Of a stretch of 64,000 bases of DNA, positions 1-11,800 are shown in pieces. Position 1 is the first letter of the stretch. The number at the start of each line of letters is the position of its first letter. Made by a program: the position numbers and the translations under genes. This DNA is from Pratylenchus scribneri. Its lineage: Eukaryota; Nematoda; Chromadorea; Rhabditida; Pratylenchidae. The DNA is taken from assembly GCA_030063045.1 (NCBI GenBank), contig JAQSEB010000110.1:1762501-1826500 (forward strand), written 5' to 3'. The notes under the pieces are model-generated. The model was not told where the DNA came from. It searched no databases and saw only the letters and a list, made by a program, of their open reading frames with translations.

Positions 1-3000
1 CCAATTGAAGGGGCTTAAGCCGCTGGGAAATTGCCGTGAAACCGACAACATCCGAGAAGAACACCGTCACACATTCAAATGATTCTGGCTCAACGGATTG
101 ACCCAGTTTGAGGCGATCAGCCACTTGTCTAAAAATTTATATTAAAAAAAGATAAATCAATTCCACATATTTAAAATTTGAATAATTCCTTATCAATGGT
201 GCAAATGCTAATTTAAATTTGAATAATAAAAATATAATAATAAAATTAGAACAAATATTTTGAAGAAAAATTGAAGGAAAAACAAAACAAATTGTCTGGA
301 AAAACATAAAAATATTCGGAAAATAAAAACATAAAATGTTTGGAAAAAACTAAAACACAAAATGTTTGGAAAAAACTAAAACACAAAATGTTTGGAAAAA
401 ACTAAAACACAAAATGTTTGGAAAAAACTAAAACACAAAATGTTTGGAAAAAACTAAAACACAAAATGTTTGGAAAAAACTAAAACACAAAATGTTTGGA
501 AAAAACTAAAACACAAAATGTTTGGAAAAAACTAAAACACAAAATGTTTGGAAAAAACTAAAACACAAAATGTTTGGAAAAAACTAAAACACAAAATGTT
601 TGGAAAAAACAAAAAAAAAACAAACAAAATTATATTTAATTTTTAATCCATTTTAATATTTATTAAAACAATTTAATATTTAAATTTTAATGAAATAAAC
701 TAGCATTTTACATCATTATGGAATTAATCGTTAAAAAATTAAAACAAATTCCACCAAATTTATTGGCCATGGCCACTTACTTTGGCAACATTCGATAGAG
801 GAGAATATCGGATTTTTTCTTCTCCTCCACCAATTCCCGGGTCCTCTCCTCCACTTCCTGTTCCAATCTGGTAGCATATTGTTCCAGCATGTTGAACACA
901 TGGTCCATCAAATTGGCATTTCCCGCCTCTCTGGTCGAACGGAGAATCGAACGAACTTGGCCAATGTTCGGCCGTTCTGCCGGATTATCAGCCCAACAAT
1001 CCCGAATCAAATGCAACTATGAAAGGATTGATGAAAATTATCTTAATCAAAGATATTTCTCTCTTCTTTCAAATGGATTTTCCATTTCACTTATGAATAG
1101 ACTCTTCAGAAATTCTCAAAATTTCCGAAAAATTCCAAGAGTCAATTAATTCCTCATACTTCATTGAATTTTTTTTCTCATATTGATTTATTTTTTATTT
1201 TTATTTGGAATTTGGTGAAAAATTTAAGCATGGGACGGGATTCGAACCCGCGACGGTTTTCACCAATTGCAACGTAGATTGCAACGCCTTTGACCACTCG
1301 GCCACCCATGCCCAATTTTATATTGATTAATTAATTTTTACTTATTTTTCTCAACCTAATAATTTATTGATTAAAATTATAAAAATACCTAATAAATTTA
1401 TTCCCTTTCACAATTGTCCAAATTTTTAAAAAATTTTCCATATAAAGACACCTTTCAATACTCTTTCCAAAAACCTTTCAGCTTTCCATAAACCCACATC
1501 ACCACATTTTAAGTACACTTACCAATGCGGGATTCAAATCGTCCATGGCCGGTTTAATAATTGGTCGAAGTGGCATTATTCCACCTTTCTTCACCAAATA
1601 GACAATTTCTTCAGCATTTCGTCTCCTCCTTGTCCCTCGAACTCCTCCTCCTCCTCCTCCATGATGGGTATTTCTTCGATTCGTCGTTTCAATTTCGGCC
1701 AGCCCTTCGGCATCATCAGCATTTTCGGCAACTTCTTCATCCCAACATGGACGCATATTTACCACCTAATGTCCAAAATAAAAATATTCACTTAAAATTT
1801 GGGAGAGATTGCCTCAGTGAATATCAATGCCATTGTGTAAATGTCGGCCTGTTTTGTGCTACCTTCTTCCAACATTGTCTCATTCCCTTTGTTATCGGCC
1901 AAACGCAATTGCTCCGGCGCTTTCCAAAGCAAATCTATGCAACAATAATATTTTATTACAAATTATAAATAAATAAGAAATCAGAAATTAGAATTACAAA
2001 TCAGAATTATAATTACAAATCAGAACAAAATTAGAAATCAGAATTAAAATCAGAATTACAATTACAATTACAAATCAGAAATTACAATTATAAATCAGAA
2101 TTACAATTACAAATCAGAATTACAATTACAAATTAGAATTACAATTACAATTCAGAATTACAATTACAAATTACAATTACAATTACAAATCAGAACTAAT
2201 AAAATCAGAATTACAAATACAAATCAGAATTATAACTTAAATTGCAAATCAGAATAAAATCAGAATTACAAATTTATCAATTCCAATTCCCAATTTCTTT
2301 ACCTTTTGTCTTCAATTCCTTGAATTTCCTCAATGAGCGAAGACCAAAATAGGCGATTTTCACTTGCCATCTTTCATCAATGAGGCAATAAGTTGATCGC
2401 AAATTTCCATGACATTGTAGCTGGGAATTGTGCAAAAAGTGAAGGCCCTAGAAGGAATATTGCCAATTAATGTGAATTTTTGTGGGAGATTTGCCTCGCA
2501 AAGTTCCCAAATAATGGATTGGATGAAGACGGTGTCTTTTGTAAGTGTATTATTGTTCAGCACATCCCGAATAGAGCCACGGGGACAATATTTCCAAATT
2601 GACAGTACCTCGGGTCCATCCAAACTCAAACCATGGAAGCGATTCAGATTCTCATGGTCCAGAATGCGCATCTTAAATAAGGATGGAGGAGTTAATAAAT
2701 ATACAAAAAAAAATAATTTGTTAGATATACAAAATTAATTTTAAAAGTTGTCAATAAAATATTTTTTAAAATTGCCAAAAAATATTGTTTAAAATTGCTA
2801 AAAAATAATTTTAAAAAATTAACAAAAAATAATTTTTAAAAAATTGTTAAAAATTTATTTAAAATTGTCAAAAAAATAATTTTAAAAAATTGGCAAAAAA
2901 TATATTTAAAAAAAAATTTAAAATAATAATTTGAAATATTCCCTATTGCCAATGAAATTAAAGATTTTACCGCTCGTAATTCGGCCATTCCCTGTTCGCA

Positions 3001-6000
3001 TATTTCAAATTTTCCACTAGGACAATGCCGAAAACCAATGCATTCTTCCTGTCTATATGTGTAGAGGCCAAAATTCTTTGAATTGATGCAACTTTCCACA
3101 GTGAATTTGCTCGAAGTACTCGGCCCAGATTGAATGGAACGTTCACTTCGTTCCATTGGATTTCGATGCTGAATGTAATAATTTTATTTTTTGACATGAA
3201 AAGAAATAAACTCTTTTTTTAATTCTGTTCAACATATTGAACTGGATTTGCCATAACAAATCTTGCTTTTTGCGATCACGAATTCGGACACTATAATTGT
3301 AAAGGAAAAATATTTATATGAAGGAAAAATGAGTGAATAAAATTTGTTAGCCCTCAATAAGTATGGAATTATTTAAATTATTTTTTTTTGAATTTTGAAG
3401 CCAAATAAAAGAATAGTTTATTGACTAGTTAGAACAAAGTTGGTTCATTCAAATTAAATATTAATGGAAATATCCAGAAAAACATGAAAAAACAGTGAAT
3501 TTGTGATAATTTCTATTAAAAATTGAAAATAGAATTTCTAAGTTATTCAAATTAGATTATAATTTTACTTTTCATGGATCTCTGATATTAACTATGAAGG
3601 TAAAAATTCAATATTTAATTTCAAGATGCCAAAAATTTACTGAATAATGTAGACGATCAGCGCGATGCTGGACGAAATAACAATGATGAAAAGGGAAATT
3701 GCCGCAATAAAATAGCCCTTAATTGTACAAAAATTAATTAAAATCAAAATTATTTTCTATTCACTTTATAAAGTTCAAATGCGGAAATTGGACAACCATT
3801 TCCATCGAATCCACATTTTGGAACGGCCACTGGGATGAGACCGCCTCGATGAGACCAAATTGAGGCATTCCTCGTTGTGATATTCTTAATTTGTTCAAAA
3901 TAGTGAATATTCTCCACCCAATTAATTATTACGGTTTTAGTTGAAGTAACACCCAAGGAGAGAAGAATCTCCAGGGTATTTCCTTTTTCGGCTGGCATTC
4001 GCCGTGAAAATGCATAAAATGATTGCCGCTTCCCATCCTCACCAATGCGCACCATTCCGGTCATTCCTTTGAGGTAAAAATTTTTTATTAAATTTTGTGA
4101 AAGAAATAAAAAAAAGTTAAAAAGGGTCTTTAATTCCCATAATAAAGTTTAAAAAATTTATGGCCATTTTTGACTCAAATAAATTAATTTAAAAATTTAT
4201 AGTCATTATTGGCTATAATAAAAAATTAAAATATATAACCATTAAATATTTAAAAAATTATGGCCATTATTTGCCCCATTATTTTACTCTAACAAAATAA
4301 TTATAAAATTTATGCCCAAATATTTGCCTTGGAATGTCCTCTTCCCATTGGCCGCAATCAACGACCCATTTCGATAGAAATCTGAGCGAATTTGTCCTCC
4401 GGTTTGATTGAATGTAGTGGCCAATGCCAGCCCATAGGCATAGAAAGCATCGTAGAGAAGAGGCGAATAGATGGATGCCTTTTATTTTAGAACATTTTTT
4501 TTGATGAATTTAAATAAAAATTATAAACATTTTCGCCTGCCCTACTCCCACAATCTGAGCAATAAAATGGCCATTCCCGCATTTTGGCCATCACTCGATC
4601 ATAGAAGCCGTTCATGTCCGAAATATTGCTGCTAATATCCAAATGCAACTAAAAAATAATTTTTAAATTTTATACAAATTTAAATCAAAAGATGGAAAAA
4701 TTTAATTTGTCACCAATCAAACATTTAATAAAAATTTATTAAGTGCTGAACAAATTTTGATGATTTTAATAATAAATTTAAAAGTAGACATTTGATTATT
4801 TAAATGATGTTATTTTTATTTAAATTTATCAATTTATATTAAATTAAAATATGTTCAAAAAAAATTGAAAATTTAGCTCATAAAGTAAAAGGTAATTTTA
4901 AAATGTTTTTTAGGCATAACTTCATCAATTTTTAACCAATTTTAATAAAATTACTTTTATTAAATAGCCAAAAGTCTTCTCTTTAATTTGACTATTAAAA
5001 TCAAAATTTTATTCATCCTTGACGAGTTATTTTAAATGGCGACAAATTAGATTCGGTGTCAAATTTCTGAGTTTCCTTACAAAGAATCCAAGCCGGCCAA
5101 TCACTTCCGCATCCGCATCCCGCCCATCTGATTGGATTATTGCATCATCTCTCCTCTTCTGCTAAGAATTTAAAAGAAATAAAAATTTTTTTAGAATTTT
5201 TACCAGCCAAAATGGAGGTTTACTTAAATCTACTGAAAATATGAGGTGAAAATGGAAAATAATTTATTGGGAAATTTATTAAACTTACAGGCCAATGTCA
5301 TGTCGAAATCGGGAAAAATGTAGACATAATCCTGTAAGATATTTTTTTTATTTTTTTCATTTTAAAATGCCTCTCACATTTGTGTTCATGCCGGCATCGA
5401 AAAGTTTAATGGCAAATGCCCGCTGTTGACGAATGTCATCGAAACAAAGGACCACAACTTTAGAAGAAGAAAATAGATAAATAAATGTTTTTATAAGAGG
5501 TAATTCACTTCGAGCCCGCATTTTGACTTGCTGAATGATCACATTTGAATCGGTGTTATTCATATTGAAAATGCGCGATTTATAGCTCATCTTGCACTGC
5601 TCTGCACCATTTGTTTTGGCCTAATTCACAATAAAAATTGGTTTAATATTTTGAATTGTTTTTTCAGCATCGCAAATTTAAAAATCTTTATTTCTTACAT
5701 CAATATCCCTTGAAAGTTCCAAGCAACCTATTAATATGATAATTTGAAATAAAAAATAAAATATTTTTTCACCTCCACTGGTCCCAGTCAAATCACTTTG
5801 GATGACCAATGCAAATTGGTTCCAATCAAAATAGTCCATTATATCGCAAAGAACTCGAGCATAACTTAAAAAATAAATTTAATAATTTGGTATTTTTTAT
5901 CATTCCTAACTTTCTATAATTTGGGACGACGCTGAGCAATGTTGGATACACATCCGAATTGGACAATCTATGATAAATAAATTTAAATTATTTTTCTTCT

Positions 6001-7185
6001 TTTTAAGATGTCGAAAGGAATTAAAAATTTGTTTCAAATTTGTAAAAAAAATTAAATATTTTTTTTCAAGAATGAAAATATAAAATGAAATATTTTAAAA
6101 TTAGTTCTTTCCGGAAAAATAAAATTTGCTTTTTAAAATTCTTCCTTTCCGGAATGAAAAATAAAAAGTTAGTTCTTTCCTAAATGAAAACTTAAAGTTA
6201 ATTCTTTCCGGAATGAAAAATAAAAAGTTACTTCTTTCCGGAAAACACAAAGTTAGTTCTTTCCGGAATGAAAAATAAAAAGTTACTTCTTTCCGGAAAA
6301 CACAAAGTTAGTTCTTTCCGGAAAACACAAGGTTTCTTTCCGGAAAACACAAAGTTAGTTCTTTCCGGAAAACACAAAACTTAGTTCTTTCCGGAAAACA
6401 CAAATCTAAGTTCTTCCGGAAAACACAAATCTAAGTTCTTTCCGGAAAAAGGCGAATCTATGTTCTTTCCGGAAAACACAAATCTAAGTTCTTTCCGGAA
6501 AACACAAAATGTTAATTCTTTACGGAAAACACAAAAAACACAAAAAATTAAGATGAATAAAATGAACTCACGTTGAAACCATGGATTGGCCCCAGACTAG
6601 CATTGGTATATTGTTATAACTGGCAATGAAGCCAACCGATGGTGGCACTTAAAATATTGAAGAGTTAATTTGTATTAAAATTGTTTGAAACCATCAATGC
6701 ATGGTGTGGCGATGAACACATCAGCTTGGTCTTGATGCATTTCTTGATAGGCTAGACCAACGGCTCGAGCTTTTTGGCATTTTTCAAATTTCCATTCAAA
6801 ACTGAAAAATAAATATTAATTTTAATAGAAAAAATTTTTTACGAGAAATTCAAATTGTCGGGCAGCACATTTTCCCGTACAAGTCGATCAAGGGCCAATG
6901 TGATGGCACCAGCCGAATTGCGAAAGGCCGAATTCTTTCGTGCCAACCCATAATCTGTGTCATTTTCGGCGACCAAAATTCCAACTTTGATTATTGTTGG
7001 GCCAGGTTGCAGCTGTTCGGCGGCCTATAGGACAAAAACAAAAATAAATTTTAGGGATTGAATCGATTTAAATAATTATATGACCCTAAACAGACCTTAG
7101 AAAATCGGTTTGTCGGAAAATTTGTGAAAATAATAAACGAAACTGCCACAAACAAAATTGAAAATTTGGCAGATTTTATTGTCAT
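1..7185 (-). CDS. Receptor-type guanylate cyclase A (3' end outside window)
   Basis: Single-pass membrane receptor predicted to make cGMP on ligand binding. The start at 7185 gives a hydrophobic signal sequence (MTIKSAKFSILFVAVSFIIF). The next exons encode an extracellular ANF-receptor-like domain (for example VPPSVGFIASYNNIPMLVWG, near 6570-6650). A transmembrane helix follows near 3650-3720, then a kinase-homology domain with HGNLR in place of HRDLR and YFG in place of DFG, so probably a pseudokinase. A coiled linker (about 780-1016) and the first cyclase exon, with FFSDVVGFT at 1-127, complete what is visible. I saw no frame break. Exon order and phases match cyclase B at 38197-48906. Four introns start with GC (dinucleotides at 4539-4540, 4326-4327, 2493-2494 and 1811-1812). 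Introns carry minisatellites and a tRNA-like gene. The family is certain; the ligand is unknown. Confidence 0.93.
330..612. repeat. 26-bp tandem repeat in cyclase A intron
   Basis: About 10-11 nearly identical head-to-tail copies of a 26-bp unit (AAAATGTTTGG followed by AAAAAACTAAAACAC). It lies in the intron before the first cyclase-domain exon. On the gene strand the unit contains CCAAACATTTTGTG. The same intron of cyclase B carries a related array (46745-47210). Confidence 0.95.
1228..1311 (-). tRNA. Class-II tRNA-like gene, anticodon unclear (CUA by position)
   Basis: An 84-nt sequence folds as a tRNA with a long variable arm. The acceptor stem is GCATGGG/CCCATGC, with A box TGGCCGAGTGG and B box GGTTCGAATCC. 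The variable arm is GGT-GAAA-ACC. A T run (TTTTT) follows 4 nt after the end as a Pol III stop. The anticodon arm is TTGCA / ATCTACGT / TGCAA, an 8-nt loop; counting from the 5' stem, U33 is followed by CTA. The base after the acceptor stem is T. A near copy lies at 50935-51020. Nematodes are known to have odd variable-arm tRNAs, so this may belong to such a group, be Leu/Ser-like, or be a pseudogene. It sits in a cyclase A intron on the gene strand; cyclase B lacks it there. Confidence 0.75.
1975..2275. repeat. AT-rich tandem repeat (CAGAATTACAATTACAAAT type)
   Basis: Degenerate short tandem repeat of AATTACAATTACAAATCAGA units in a kinase-homology intron of cyclase A. The matching intron of cyclase B has the same sequence on the opposite strand (45405-45745), so the array predates the duplication or arose from the same seed. 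Confidence 0.85.
6100..6535. repeat. TTCTTTCCGGAAAACACAAA minisatellite in cyclase A intron 4
   Basis: About 15 imperfect copies of a 22-30 bp unit with core GTTCTTTCCGGAAAACACAA. It lies between the exons for VPPSVGFIASYN... and [17 protein letters not shown]. The homologous intron 4 of cyclase B holds the reverse-complement array expanded to about 2 kb (39585-41605). Confidence 0.9.
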
Positions 7186-8840
7186 TCTTTGGCTAAAAAA
7201 TTTAATTATAATATTTGGCATTTCCAAAGCAAATGCGATAATTTCTAGGCAATTGTTTGGTTTAAAAAATGAATTTTTAAAATGACATTTTATTCATTCC
7301 AGGATCCAAATATAAAGGAAATGGTAAATATATGTGTATGTACGCAATAAATATTATGGCATTGCGGCTTATTGTGCATTGTTTAAAGTAATTATAATGA
7401 AGGATTTCTTCCCATTATTATTTCCACTGAGGTCTTCATCCTCATTATCATTAGTTGACATTCCATAAATGGCAAAATACAAAAACAATTGTAATTTGAG
7501 GATCACAAGGTGGGGAATATTAGTGGAATTTATTGCGGCAAGCAGAAAAAGTTGGACGAGAAAAGGGCAAAGGATTCATCCCATTTATTTGTACGAATAA
7601 TCTTCCCCTGTGGCATCACAAATCGACACTAAAATCCGTTTTTTATTAAAATGACAAAATTACTTCCTAATACATTCTGGCCAATATCCAATATTATACA
7701 CCCACATTTTGTGAACTTCAATATTTTCCAATAAATTAGAAATTTATTATTGAAAAATGAATGGGATGGAAACAAGGAACTGCATAATATTCATATGATT
7801 AAAAATATAAATTTATTAATAATTAATAAATAAAAATTATGATTTCCTCTAATATACAATTTTATTTGTCAATTAATTTTCATTTTATAATTAAATGTTT
7901 TATTAGCATTTTAATATGGGGTTTAAAAATTACGAAGGGGAAAATTTGAACTATGCGAATAATAACAATTACCTTATAAGCATTGATTGAATATATTAAT
8001 AAAACCTATATTCAAAAGTAAAAAATAATTATCGATGAATTAAATTAATGTTTATTTTAATGATGGCGTGAAAGAACAGTTGTTATCCCTTGGCCAAGAC
8101 ACTTTATAAGATCCGATTTATTCACATTTGTTCACATTTTATTTAATCGCCGTCGGCGAATAGCCGATAGAACGGAGTGACTTGAACCTATTGAATAAAG
8201 AATATTGCCTCCCAAAATCTGTCCTCTTTCAATTTATGTGTTAGAAAAATATTATTGTGTTGTGAGAAGAAAAAACAAAAGAAAACTCATACCGTAAGAA
8301 AAATTTAATTTTCCATTTCATAATACAATGTTGATTCTTGATTGATGGTTGATAAATTGTTTAATATTCGGTATGTAAATAATAATGAATAATGATTGAA
8401 TAATATTCATTTAATATTTAAATGTGAATATTTGATAAAATTAATAATTATCAATTTGTATTAATTAACTTCTCGCCGAATTTCATAGTTGAACATTTCA
8501 TACATCTTTTCCAATTTTGCAAAATGAAGTTTTTCGCCAGTTCGTGAATTTATCCTCGCCGGTTACTCCAATAATTCGGCCCATTCATCCCAGCATGCAA
8601 GGAAACGAACTTGATAAGGGCATCGCTTTTTGGAGCACCGCTCAAAATTAATGTTTTGGTATCAAATTAAAAAGCGTAAACTCTTAAAAGTAAATCTTCA
8701 CAGTGCAGATGAGCAAACAAACGAAAGAAATGGGGAAGAAGCAAAAATATTAGTAAAAGAATATAAATGCACAGAATTTTACCTCATTCTCCTCAATCCT
8801 CATTAGTCAAATATTTGTTTTGAGCGCGCCCAGCAACCGA
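7186..8840. other. Intergenic, divergent promoter region
   Basis: AT-rich spacer between two divergently transcribed genes. It should hold both promoters, but no specific element can be named. Just upstream of the cyclase A start, on its strand, TTTTTTAG is followed by CCAAAGAATG and could serve as a spliced-leader acceptor. Protein-like fragments around 8480-8660 on the minus strand are interrupted by stops and were not called. Confidence 0.5.
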
Positions 8841-11800
8841 ATGGAATCGATTGACCCAAATACAAAATTATTTAATTTATCGGAGAATAAAATTTTTTAT
8901 TCATTAGAAATTGTAAGTTTTTATATTGAATTAAAATTTAATTTTAAAAATTTTCTATTAATAGTTATTGCTGAAAAAGCTGCCAGTGATTGATCCTGGC
9001 AAACAGCAAAATGTTTGGAATCGGCAATTTAATATTCGATCCATCTCTCTAGAAAATTTTATTTATTATGCACAAGTTGAAAGTCAAGAGGACCAAATTG
9101 AGGTGAATATTTAAACATAATATATCAAAAATTTGACCAAAAACCATGACTGCCCGACTATGTTTTTTAGCCAATTTTTTGGTTGTAATTTCGAGCAATT
9201 TTTATTTAAATTTACTTATTCTTTTTCTAATCAATTCATCCCAAATTAGGGCTTAACAAAATGTTACCAATTTACTAAAATTAATAATTTCGATATGATC
9301 TACAATCCTCATTTTTCTTCATAATATTTTTCTAAATCATTTTTTAAAATTGCGAAAAATAAATTACTGTATTATTACATAAAAATAATTGTATTATAAT
9401 TTTTTCATCATGAATTATATTCAGATATTAATTCAGACTAATAAATGCATAATAAAAAATAATTATATTCAAATTTTTCATCCTGAAATTATATTTAGAT
9501 ATTTACACTATAATAATGCAATTTTTAGGAGTTGCACCCTATTGGATGCCGTTGTCATGCCAACCAAAACAATGACCATCAACTTCAAAGGAAATACATC
9601 CGTTTTTTTGTGATAATTAAAGGTAGTATGAATGTGAATTTTTATATCAAAATGGGTTCATATTTTTAATGAAATTAACCGAATTATTTAAAAAATAAAT
9701 ACCCAATTATGTTTTTTGCCGATTTTGCTTCGACTAGACAATTTTTTTTTCATATTTAGAATAAATATAAAAAAAACTTTAAATTTGAAATTTATAATAT
9801 AATAAATATTTTGAACAAATTATTTAGAAGCAAAAAGGAAAAAAAATCATGCTTGGGAAAAAAACATAAAATGCCTGGGTTAAAAAACATAAACATTTTT
9901 GAAAAACAAAACATATTTGAAGAAATAAAATTTAATAATTTTTTTATATTTTCTAATTTATATTAGATAGATATAATAATGAGTTTGAATTTTAATGATT
10001 TTTATTTGTATTATTATGGAAATAAACGGTAGCGAGACAAAATTCATCACCACGCTAATTCGTCCCCACGACTATTCGTCGCGACAATTCGTAACCATTT
10101 TTTTCTTAAAAATTAATTTAAATTATTTTTGAGAAAGTTTTAAGTACTTAATTGTTTTTTATATACGCAAATTAAAAATTAATATCCTTAATCATAAATG
10201 CTTATAATTTTTGGACATGAGGTTTTTGTCTTAGATTTATTTAAGTCGAATATTACACCAATCGATGGAGCTCTAAAAGAGCTGAATTGATCTAAGATTG
10301 AGGAAGTTGTAGCAATTTGTCTGATAATTTTTTTTGACTAATTAAGAATGCTGCAGCGCAATTTAGAATTTTATTTTTTGGCAAAATTATAGCCCAGCTA
10401 GAGATCGGCAAGGCGCTTCGGTCCGGATCCTGTTCGGGATTACCGAATCAATAACGATACCGAGACAATAACGAAAAATCAAAAAAATCTTCGGTCCGGA
10501 TCCGGTTCGGGATTACCGAAAAATACCGAAACCGAAAAATCCCGAAAAACAAAAAAAAATCTTCGGTATTTTTAGGTATTCGGCAATTCTTTAAAAAAAT
10601 ATAAAAAATTTTTTTATCTTTATTAGAAAAATGATAAATAATTTAAAATATGACCTTTAAAATACCGATGGTGCCTCCGTCCGGAAGCCGTAGTAAAAGA
10701 ATCGTTGGGATTTACCATTGGTTTTTACCAACGGAAAATTCATTGGTGTTTACCAAGATAAATATAAATGCCCACTGATTTCGTAGTAAAAGATCTCCCA
10801 ACGATTTCGTTGTTTTCCCAATGATTTTTATTTAGTTTTAATTTTATAAATAGAGTTTATTATTTTTTAAAATATTTTTACTTCCATAGGAATATGTAAA
10901 AAAATTCGGGCTTTCTTATGAACTTAAAATTGATCTTTAAAAATCTTTTAAAAATATTAAACGTGAACAAAAAATTATAAATTTTATATAGAAAGATAGA
11001 GCAGAGTCTTTTCTATTAGAAAAAATTTTTACCTTAATTTTAGAATTTAATATGCAAATTTTTGTTAGGACTCTAAAATCGTTGGGAAAATGTTTTTTCG
11101 ACTAAAGGCCGTTGTGGAAAATCATTGGGATTCACCAACGATTTCCCTGTTAAAAAAACATTGGGATTTTCATTTACTACCCCCAAAAATAATCTTGGTA
11201 TTTCCCAACGAAAATTGTTGGTAAATCCCAACGAAATCATTGGGAGTTCTTTTACTACCAATTATTGGGATATCCCAACAAATCCATTGGTAAATCCCAA
11301 CGATTCCATTCTTTTACTACGGCCTCGGTTCGGGATTACCGAATCAATACCGAGTCGGGAACCCGAAAAATACCGATCGGGATCAGGTACGGTCCGATCT
11401 CTAAGCCCAACGATATGTTAGACTTCTTCGAGCTTCATATTCATACGCTTCGAGCCTTAATAAGCCCGAATCCTACCACTAGCAATGAAATTAAAAATGG
11501 CCTTAACTTTTTTATTTTTTTAGTTTTCGCGAAAATAAAGCTATATTCATGCTAAGTTGATCAAGATGCATTGAATGGCATCAAAATTTTCTTTAAAATG
11601 ATTTAAATTAATTTTTAACAAAAAAATGGTGACGAATTGTCGTGACGAATAGTCGTGGTGACGATTTTTCGTGGAGGCGAATTATCGTGTGTCGTGGAAC
11701 AATAAGCAAAGTGCCTACATTTTTATAATACTGCACTTTGCTTATTGTGTAGAGAATTTTTATTTTTGAGATTTTGTCCCTTTTTTGCTGGGTTGCTTGC

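Larger units (their letters stand above)
10030..11697. mobile_element. Outer foldback element (approximate ends)
   Basis: Inverted terminal sequences: the left arm contains CCACGACTATTCGTC, CGACAATTCGT and ACCATTTTTTT. The right arm (about 11620-11690) contains the same in reverse complement. The motif CGACNATTCGTC recurs. The ends are fuzzy and no target duplication was identified. A hAT-type element (10399-11403) interrupts it, and that element is interrupted again. No transposase is visible. Confidence 0.65.

Noticed and set aside
330..612. Possible CRISPR-like array of direct repeats
   Set aside because: Units are head-to-tail with no unique spacers, in a eukaryotic intron.
8470..8660. 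Minus-strand protein-like fragments
   Set aside because: Interrupted by in-frame stops with no splice sites that repair the reading.
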